Assembly: GCA_044433165.1 (NCBI GenBank)
Contig: JAWXTX010000046.1
Span: 1-18,033, forward strand
Direction of reading: 5' to 3'
From: Ferrimonas sp044433165
GTDB lineage: Bacteria > Pseudomonadota > Gammaproteobacteria > Enterobacterales > Shewanellaceae
Length of the DNA stretch: 18,033 nt
The position numbers and the translations under genes are program-made. The notes under the pieces are model-generated. The model ran no database searches. It was given only the letters and a program-made list of their open reading frames with translations, and was not told where the DNA came from. Each line of letters opens with the position of its first letter. The first letter of the stretch is position 1. Shown one piece after another: positions 1-5,598 of this stretch.

Positions 1-2853
1 TCCGATCTCCTCATCCGTGAGAAAAACATAGCGCAAGGTGTAGATCCCTGCGGTGTTAGGATCAACCTCGCCAATAATGTAGAGCTCTTGGTACATCATG
101 GGATCGCCCACGATTAAGCCGTCCATCGGATCAAAGGGTTGACCGCTAATAATGGTGGTTTGAGAAAATTGTTCCGCCTCGGGGGATGGCGCGATAACGT
201 GCACGGTACGGCGTTGCTCGGTGCGATTGCCATCGAAATCTAATACCGCGTAGTGCAATGCGTATTCGCCTGCAACAAAGGTATTTACTTGGCCTGTGAT
301 GACGATCTGCGCGGTTAAGTCGTCGTCAAAATCATCCATGGCTTGGACACCGGCTAAGGGGTCGAAATATTGCCCTACCGGAATATGGACATCATAAATG
401 CCGGAGAGCACCGGTGCTTCTGAGGGCAGGGCACTGAGTAAGATTTGGGCTGTTTGGGTACTTAAACCATCATTAACTGAGACTTGTACTGGTAAATGTT
501 GGGCGTATGCCATTGGCGTAAGCAGAGTCAGCTGTGCTTCATCCGTTGCACTGATGGCCGTAAGTTCTGCTGCAAACTGCCATTCATAAGTGTACGAGCT
601 GTTATCCGCTGGGCTGAGTTGCAATTGATCCAGTGTTATCGGCTCACCACGCACATAAGGCAATTCGCTGGGTAAACTCAGCATAAAAGGCTGCATGACT
701 GGCGTCGCCAACATTTGCACTCGAACTGTTTGATTTTCAAAACCACTGGCATTATTGGAGCTGTCGCGAGTCCAGTAGCCGTTGCTATCGTTATAAAATC
801 GGACTTGGTAGCCATTAGGTATGGTGAAAGAGGACATGCGATAGGCAAAATCGTGCTCCTCCAAATCGGCGTTGTTGGTAAGCTTAATACTCTCGCCTTG
901 GTAGTTGGGCTCAGAATAAAGCACAACGGTTTGATATTCAGGCGCATCGGGTACGGTAATATCAAGCTCAATTAAGATGTTGGCTTGCCATTCATCCGTT
1001 GGATAAAGAATGTGTTTTATCGGTAAAATACCGCGATATTGGCCCGCAGGTAAGTGTCTGTTATCGGTTGGGTGATAAGCAAAATTACCGGTGTTGTGGT
1101 GACCTGGGCAACCGCCTTGCGAGTGAATACTGGTGCTGCCGCATATACCACTTTTATAGCCGCGAATGGTCGCGCTAATGCGTTCTTGGGTTGCAATGTT
1201 CTCCAATACTATCGGCAGGTAAGTAGTGTCATTGTCATTATAGATGGAGAAGGTTGGCCCTTGTGCTGGGTAGAAACTGGCAAACACATCGTTGTTGGTT
1301 GGTACTGAAATGGTGGTGACGCTTGAGCCTGTGAGTAACTCATGCGTTAGTTTAAAATGGCGAACCTCTGGCGCACTCACATCAAAAGGCGCGCTAAATG
1401 TATCAAACCAATTGAGCGTGAGTTTAGTTATCAGATGCTGATGCAACTCGCCGGAGGCAAGGAAAACATCGAGTGGCAGCCAACTGCGTCCAATTAAGCG
1501 CTCCTCTTGATAAGGAGAGCGAATGTGCAAGCGGGTTTTGGATGCTTCGGGGATAACCGCATTGATGGGATAGTGTTTTAAATTATGTTCAACCCACGCA
1601 ATCAACGGTTGGCGCGTTAGCAATGCGGTATCAACTTGGTCGGTCTCTTCATCTAGTGCCGCCAGATAAATTAACGAATGATCCGTTTGGTGGGTGATGC
1701 GCAGCGCGGGATTATCAAAATACACCGATTGCTCATATTCAATGAGCATATCTTCTTGCGCAAAAGTAGAGTGGGCGGCGTAACGAACACGGATGGGGTG
1801 GTCAACGGGAAGCGATTGTTGATAGTGTGCTGGATTGCTGAACTCTTCTGGGTAATCGCTTTTCATGGTGCTGAGTTTCACGGCAATATTGTGCGCGCTG
1901 CTGCCAGCATAATGCACCCCAACCACTTCACCGGTAATGTGATTAATGACTGGTGAGCCAGATGAACCGCCACTGGTATCACAATTATAAGTCAGCGTTG
2001 TGCCACTAAGGGCAAGTAGCGAACACGGCGAGCCATCATCAATGCGCTTGCCAACCATATTGCGATGATAACCTTGTGGAATGACCAGCTCCATCCCAAC
2101 ATGGGCTTCCGCTTCAGCCAATTTTAAGCCACCAAATAAGCGATTAAATTCGGCATATTCAAAGTCAAAATCGTGCAGTTTAAAAAAGGTGTAATCTTGG
2201 CCACTGGGCGCAGTACGGCCACTGAATAAATTTTCTGAAACCGAGAACACCAAATTGTCATGAAAAGTGGTGGGATCACCGCAATCACGATGGTGAACGT
2301 TAAAGGTTGCAAAAGTAGATACCGGCCCCGCATTCCCCATTACATGGTGATTGGACATGAAAAAATTACTGCTCCCAATCGCTGAGCCAGAAGCGGTACC
2401 AGATGCGCCAGCAGACAACCCCCAACGGTAAATATCGGTGCCCTGATAACAAGCCAACCGCTCGCGGTCATCGCTGCCAAGCACCACTCGGCTTTGGGTC
2501 GGTACAGGGAGGGCCGTTAAGGTTGCTTGTAAGCGTGCTGCTGAAGGGAATGGCTCCTCTTGCGGGCGCTCAATCGCCACGATGACGGCTCCAGTGTGTG
2601 GCAAAGTAACGGTTTGTTCCCCGTCAGTCAGCGCCAGTAAGTGCCGATCGCCATTGGCATAATGAAGCGTTACTGAGGTGCCTTCAGGAAGTTGGCTTGC
2701 CTGCAACGTTAATTGGCTTGGTACAGAGACTTGCAAAGAGGTGTTATGGCGATAAGTGTGGCCATACTCTGGCAATAATGAATAGCTGCTATTGGCATAA
2801 GCGTGAGCGACTAACATGCCGCTAACTAAAGCGGCGTTGAAGAATCTTTTCAT
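1..2853 (-). CDS. Secreted multidomain trypsin-like serine protease, C-terminus cut by window edge
   Basis: The minus-strand frame stays open from an ATG at 2853 to base 1: 951 codons with no stop, so the 3' end lies outside the window. Residues 1-20 (MKRFFNAALVSGMLVAHAYA) form a signal peptide, implying export. A chymotrypsin-fold protease domain is supported by SNHHV (His170), QDYTFFKL (Asp220) and GGSSGSP (Ser298), with a cysteine pair just before the serine that could form a disulfide. Residues about 641-713 resemble a beta/gamma-crystallin Greek-key module (LYSEPNYQG, then SSFTIPNGYQVRFY). An Ig/PKD-like stretch follows. Residues 814-887 match bacterial Ig-like DUF5011-type repeats, and a second copy begins at about 890. 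The repeats suggest surface or substrate attachment. No partner gene is visible on this strand. The protease call is firm; the substrate is unknown. The ribosome-binding site is weak. Confidence 0.9.
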   Translation of the reverse strand, partial: MKRFFNAALVSGMLVAHAYANSSYSLLPEYGHTYRHNTSLQVSVPSQLTLQASQLPEGTSVTLHYANGDRHLLALTDGEQTVTLPHTGAVIVAIERPQEEPFPSAARLQATLTALPVPTQSRVVLGSDDRERLACYQGTDIYRWGLSAGASGTASGSAIGSSNFFMSNHHVMGNAGPVSTFATFNVHHRDCGDPTTFHDNLVFSVSENLFSGRTAPSGQDYTFFKLHDFDFEYAEFNRLFGGLKLAEAEAHVGMELVIPQGYHRNMVGKRIDDGSPCSLLALSGTTLTYNCDTSGGSSGSPVINHITGEVVGVHYAGSSAHNIAVKLSTMKSDYPEEFSNPAHYQQSLPVDHPIRVRYAAHSTFAQEDMLIEYEQSVYFDNPALRITHQTDHSLIYLAALDEETDQVDTALLTRQPLIAWVEHNLKHYPINAVIPEASKTRLHIRSPYQEERLIGRSWLPLDVFLASGELHQHLITKLTLNWFDTFSAPFDVSAPEVRHFKLTHELLTGSSVTTISVPTNNDVFASFYPAQGPTFSIYNDNDTTYLPIVLENIATQERISATIRGYKSGICGSTSIHSQGGCPGHHNTGNFAYHPTDNRHLPAGQYRGILPIKHILYPTDEWQANILIELDITVPDAPEYQTVVLYSEPNYQGESIKLTNNADLEEHDFAYRMSSFTIPNGYQVRFYNDSNGYWTRDSSNNASGFENQTVRVQMLATPVMQPFMLSLPSELPYVRGEPITLDQLQLSPADNSSYTYEWQFAAELTAISATDEAQLTLLTPMAYAQHLPVQVSVNDGLSTQTAQILLSALPSEAPVLSGIYDVHIPVGQYFDPLAGVQAMDDFDDDLTAQIVITGQVNTFVAGEYALHYAVLDFDGNRTEQRRTVHVIAPSPEAEQFSQTTIISGQPFDPMDGLIVGDPMMYQELYIIGEVDPNTAGIYTLRYVFLTDEEIG

Positions 2854-3023
2854 GGAATACTTTATTGATTTATCGATAGCTTGTTTGTGTCTGGCGCACA
2901 AATAGCAACCATCACTTGTGGATGGAAAGTGCATGACGCAATGTAACCTTGAGCGGGTTGCCGAAGATATAGGAGCTATACTGACAATCTGTATGCCGTG
3001 AGCTTGATCACTCTAAATACAGT

Positions 3024-3050
3024 GCGCTTAGCAGCAAAAATGCTAAGTGC
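3024..3050. repeat. Inverted repeat/hairpin in the protease-tRNA intergenic region
   Basis: GCGCTTAGCA (3024-3033) and TGCTAAGTGC (3041-3050) form a 10-bp stem with one G-U pair and a 7-nt loop, GCAAAAA. No T-run follows on either strand, so it is not a standard intrinsic terminator. The rest of the 307-nt gap between the protease start and the tRNA holds no gene I can support. Confidence 0.55.
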
Positions 3051-3087
3051 CACGGTGAATAATTTCGATAATGTTGACAATCCGGCA

Positions 3088-3114
3088 TAATATTCGTGCT
3101 CGAAGCGAATATTA
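3088..3114. repeat. 9-bp inverted repeat upstream of tRNA-fMet
   Basis: TAATATTCG (3088-3096) and CGAATATTA (3106-3114) are perfect inverted repeats separated by 9 nt. The element lies about 25 bp upstream of the proposed tRNA promoter -10. It could be a regulator-binding site or a chance AT-rich palindrome. No function is known from the sequence. Confidence 0.4.
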
Positions 3115-3137
3115 CCTGTGTGTCGTGGTGGATGTTG

Positions 3138-3146
3138 TGTTATGCT
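3138..3146 (+). promoter_or_regulatory. Extended -10 promoter for tRNA-fMet (and probably the rimP operon)
   Basis: TGTTATGCT is an extended -10 (TG, one base, TATGCT), followed directly by a GC-rich discriminator, GCGC. GC-rich discriminators are typical of stringently controlled stable-RNA promoters. A start near 3153 would give a short precursor ahead of the tRNA at 3161. No convincing -35 is present at the right distance, which an extended -10 can tolerate. Confidence 0.5.
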
Positions 3147-3160
3147 GCGCAGCACATTGA

Positions 3161-3237
<77 letters not shown>

Positions 3238-3435
3238 ATTTTCGACGGCTTTGCCGTTGTGTTATTGCACCAGTAAAGCGCAATAACCACGTTATTGTCA
3301 CCTATTGCCCGGTGGCGCTAACGCCTCGTGATCGCAAGATCAGCCTTTAGGCCCAAAACCAGTGCGAGGATGGTGGTAACAGTGTTACCGAACTTCTAGT
3401 TGTGAGAAGTTCGAAACAGGGTATAGCGCATTTAG
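3238..3435 (+). ncRNA. Highly structured spacer RNA between tRNA-fMet and the first terminator
   Basis: No coding sequence is supported here, but hairpins are closely packed. They are ACGGC/GCCGT (3245-3257); GTTATTGC/GCAATAAC (3261-3268 with 3280-3287); GGCG/CGCC (3314-3325); TGATC-GCAA-GATCA with a GNRA tetraloop (3329-3342); GCC/GGC (3343-3352); GGTAAC/GTTACC (3375-3389); and GAACTTCT/AGAAGTTC (3390-3397 with 3405-3412). A second GTTATTG at 3291 offers an alternative partner for CAATAAC 3281-3287. The region could be tRNA trailer and operon leader, or an independent small RNA ending at 3461. Some short stems may be chance. Confidence 0.45.
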
Positions 3436-3461
3436 CCCCGTTTGGAAAAACGGGGTTTTTT
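3436..3461 (+). terminator. Intrinsic terminator downstream of tRNA-fMet
   Basis: CCCCGTTT (3436-3443) pairs with AAACGGGG (3448-3455) around a GGAA loop, and six T follow (3456-3461). It can end the tRNA transcript or act as an attenuator before rimP. Confidence 0.85.
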
Positions 3462-3481
3462 GTATTTAAGCTCTAGCAAAG

Positions 3482-3567
3482 TTACGACTTATGCGGGAGT
3501 TTGGCTGCTGTCCCTTGGGTGTTGGCTATCCTAGGTAGTCGTAAGATGGGGCTGTCGCCCTTTTTTT
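3482..3567 (+). promoter_or_regulatory. Candidate rimP leader: long-range stem followed by a terminator hairpin
   Basis: TTACGACT (3482-3489) can pair with AGTCGTAA (3537-3544), enclosing a loop that contains a smaller GGGA/TCCC hairpin (3495-3498 with 3511-3514). A terminator-like hairpin follows within 4 nt. A structured cis-regulatory leader upstream of rimP is a recognised gammaproteobacterial RNA family (Rfam 'rimP leader'). Membership is inferred from position and architecture, because no covariance search could be run. NusA is encoded in the operon and acts on hairpins, so attenuation with feedback is a reasonable inference. Confidence 0.55.
3548..3567 (+). terminator. Terminator/attenuator immediately before the rimP ribosome-binding site
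   Basis: GGGC (3549-3552) pairs with GCCC (3557-3560) around TGTC, extendable by a G-U pair (3548 with 3561). Seven T follow (3561-3567). The rimP Shine-Dalgarno AGGGG starts only 5 nt after the T-run. The stem is short, so termination is probably partial. Confidence 0.6.
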
Positions 3568-3585
3568 GTTGATAGGGGTTAGCTC

Positions 3586-4041
3586 ATGGCAACCATGCAA
3601 CAGCGTTTAACAGAATTGTTGGCCGAACCCGTTGAAGCCTTAGGCTATCAGCTGTGGGGCTTGCAGTTTATTGGTGCAGGTAACCATTCAATTCTGCGCC
3701 TATTTATTGATCATCCTGATGGCATTACTGTTGAGGCATGTGCCGAAGTGAGCCGTCAGGTCAGTGCGGTGCTTGATGTGGAAGATCCCATTAGCACTGA
3801 ATACAACTTAGAAGTTTCATCCCCAGGGATGGATCGCCCCTTGTTTATTGCCGCGCATTATCAAAAGTACCAAGGCGCTGAAGTCGTTGTTGTGCTGAAT
3901 ATGCCAATGGCGGGTAAGCGTAAATGGCAAGGTGAGATTGTGGCCGTAGATGGCGACAGCGTGACTTTAAGTTGCAACGGCCAAGAGCAGATGGTGATTC
4001 TGTCAAACGTACAGAAAGCCCACTTGGTTCCTACATTTTGA
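3586..4041 (+). CDS. rimP: Ribosome maturation factor RimP
   Basis: RimP binds the 30S subunit and is needed for its assembly, in particular S12 incorporation. The 151-residue product matches the usual length (150 in E. coli). The RimP core is visible: PVEALGYQLWGLQFI at the N-terminus, then VSRQVSAVLDVEDPI and YNLEVSSPGMDRPLF, followed by the C-terminal SH3-like domain ending in NVQKAHLVPTF. AGGGG at 3573-3577 is 8 nt before the ATG at 3586. A second in-frame ATG at 3595 is possible, but the first start gives the family-typical length. It is the first gene of the rimP-nusA-infB-rbfA-truB operon; nusA begins 25 nt after its stop. Expression probably depends on the leader and attenuator upstream. 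Confidence 0.97.
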   Translation: MATMQQRLTELLAEPVEALGYQLWGLQFIGAGNHSILRLFIDHPDGITVEACAEVSRQVSAVLDVEDPISTEYNLEVSSPGMDRPLFIAAHYQKYQGAEVVVVLNMPMAGKRKWQGEIVAVDGDSVTLSCNGQEQMVILSNVQKAHLVPTF

Positions 4042-4066
4042 GTTTCAGGGTGAAACGAGGCAAATA

Positions 4067-5569
4067 ATGAGTAAAGAGATCCTAGCCGTCGCCGAAGCGG
4101 TGTCGAATGAAAAAGCGGTTCCTAAAGAGAAAATCTTTGAAGCGCTGGAAATCGCATTAGCTACCGCCACAAAAAAGAAGCAAGAATTAGAAATTGATGT
4201 GCGCGTGTGCATCGATCATAAAACCGGTGAATTTGAAACCTTCCGCCGTTGGCAAGTGATTGCTGATGAAGAGGAAATGGAAGTTTCTACACGCCAAGTC
4301 TACCTGTCTGCCGCTCGTGCGATGGAAGAGGACGAAACCATTGAAGTGGGTGATTACGTTGAAGAACAGATTGAATCTGTTACGTTTGACCGCATCACCA
4401 CCCAAACCGCTAAGCAAGTTATCGTACAAAAAGTGCGTGAAGCCGAACGGGCGCAAGTGGTTGAACAGTTCAAAGACAAAGAAGGCGAGCTGGTTACGGG
4501 AACCGTTAAAAAAGTAAACCGTGATTCAATCATCGTTGATCTAGGCAATAACGCGGACGCCATCTTATTTAAAGAAGAGATGTTGCCACGGGAAAACTAC
4601 CGCCCAGGCGATCGCATTCGTGCCTTGCTGCACAGCGTTCGCTTAGAAGCACGTGGTTCGCAGCTGTTCTTATCACGCTCTCGCCCTGAAATGCTGATTG
4701 AACTGTTCCGTATTGAAGTGCCAGAAATTGGCGAAGAGATGATTGAAATCATCGGTGCGGCACGTGATCCTGGCTCTCGCGCCAAAATTGCGGTCAAATC
4801 AAACGATAAGCGTATTGATCCTGTGGGTGCCTGTGTGGGTATGCGTGGGGCTCGTGTGCAAGCGGTTTCAGGTGAGTTGGGCGGCGAGCGTATTGATATC
4901 GTTCTGTGGAATGAAAACTTTGCTCAGTACGTCATTAATGCAATGGCGCCAGCAGATGTGAGCTCTATTGTGATGGACGAAGATTCTAAGTCTATGGACG
5001 TTGCAGTAGAAAAAGATTCTTTAGCGCAAGCGATTGGCCGTAATGGTCAAAACGTGCGTTTAGCCTCGCAAGTAACCGGTTGGGAATTAAATGTAATGAC
5101 CACCGAAGATTTAGCGGCTAAAAATAAGCAAGAGTCGGCTAAGCTGATTGAGCTGTTTGTGAATGCACTCGACATTGACGAGGAGTTTGCTGGCGTTCTG
5201 GCTGACGAAGGCTTTAGCTCGTTAGAAGAAATTGCATACGTACCTGTTGCAGAATTATTGGATGTTGACGGTTTGGATGAAGAAACCGTTGAAGTACTGC
5301 GCGAGCGCGCTAAATCGGCATTAACAACGCAAGCGTTAGTGAATGAAGAAGCGTTAGATGGTGCAGAACCCGCAGAAGACTTGCTGAATCTTGCCGGTTT
5401 AGAGCGTCACTTAGCGTTTGTTTTAGCAAGCCGTGGCGTGATTACTTTAGAAGATTTAGCTGAGCAAAGCATTGATGAGTTAACCGACATTGAAGGCATT
5501 GATGATGCCCGTGCTGGCGAACTTATCATGGCAGCACGCAACATTTGCTGGTTTAGCGACGAAGCATAA
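4067..5569 (+). CDS. nusA: Transcription termination/antitermination factor NusA
   Basis: NusA binds RNA polymerase and nascent RNA, modulating pausing, intrinsic and Rho termination, and rRNA antitermination. The 500-residue protein has the full gammaproteobacterial architecture: N-terminal polymerase-binding domain (about 1-130); S1 domain (about 135-200, with GTVKKVNRDSIIVDLG); KH1 and KH2 (about 230-350, including GACVGMRGARVQAV and AIGRNGQNVRLASQ); and two C-terminal acidic repeats (about 365-420 and 440-495), the latter ending in AARNICWFSDEA. Two acidic repeats are the E. coli-type form; many bacteria lack them. A GAGG ribosome-binding site precedes the ATG. It sits 25 nt after rimP and 29 nt before infB. 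Autoregulation through leader hairpins is plausible, but inferred. Confidence 0.98.
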   Translation: MSKEILAVAEAVSNEKAVPKEKIFEALEIALATATKKKQELEIDVRVCIDHKTGEFETFRRWQVIADEEEMEVSTRQVYLSAARAMEEDETIEVGDYVEEQIESVTFDRITTQTAKQVIVQKVREAERAQVVEQFKDKEGELVTGTVKKVNRDSIIVDLGNNADAILFKEEMLPRENYRPGDRIRALLHSVRLEARGSQLFLSRSRPEMLIELFRIEVPEIGEEMIEIIGAARDPGSRAKIAVKSNDKRIDPVGACVGMRGARVQAVSGELGGERIDIVLWNENFAQYVINAMAPADVSSIVMDEDSKSMDVAVEKDSLAQAIGRNGQNVRLASQVTGWELNVMTTEDLAAKNKQESAKLIELFVNALDIDEEFAGVLADEGFSSLEEIAYVPVAELLDVDGLDEETVEVLRERAKSALTTQALVNEEALDGAEPAEDLLNLAGLERHLAFVLASRGVITLEDLAEQSIDELTDIEGIDDARAGELIMAARNICWFSDEA

Positions 5570-5598
5570 TACTGCGATCAACAGAGGATATAAGGATA

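Noticed and set aside
398..2585. Several short plus-strand frames opposite the protease gene
   Set aside because: They are shadows of the continuous 951-codon minus-strand frame, which has a signal peptide and catalytic motifs.
3074..3079. TTGACA as the -35 of the tRNA-fMet promoter
   Set aside because: No -10 lies 16-18 bp downstream (the bases there are TGCTCG), and it is over 60 bp from the good TATGCT element at 3141.
3371..3430. A possible second tRNA, because of GTTCGAAA near 3409
   Set aside because: No cloverleaf can be built: the GTTCGA belongs to the GAACTTCT/AGAAGTTC hairpin, and no acceptor stem or D-arm is present.
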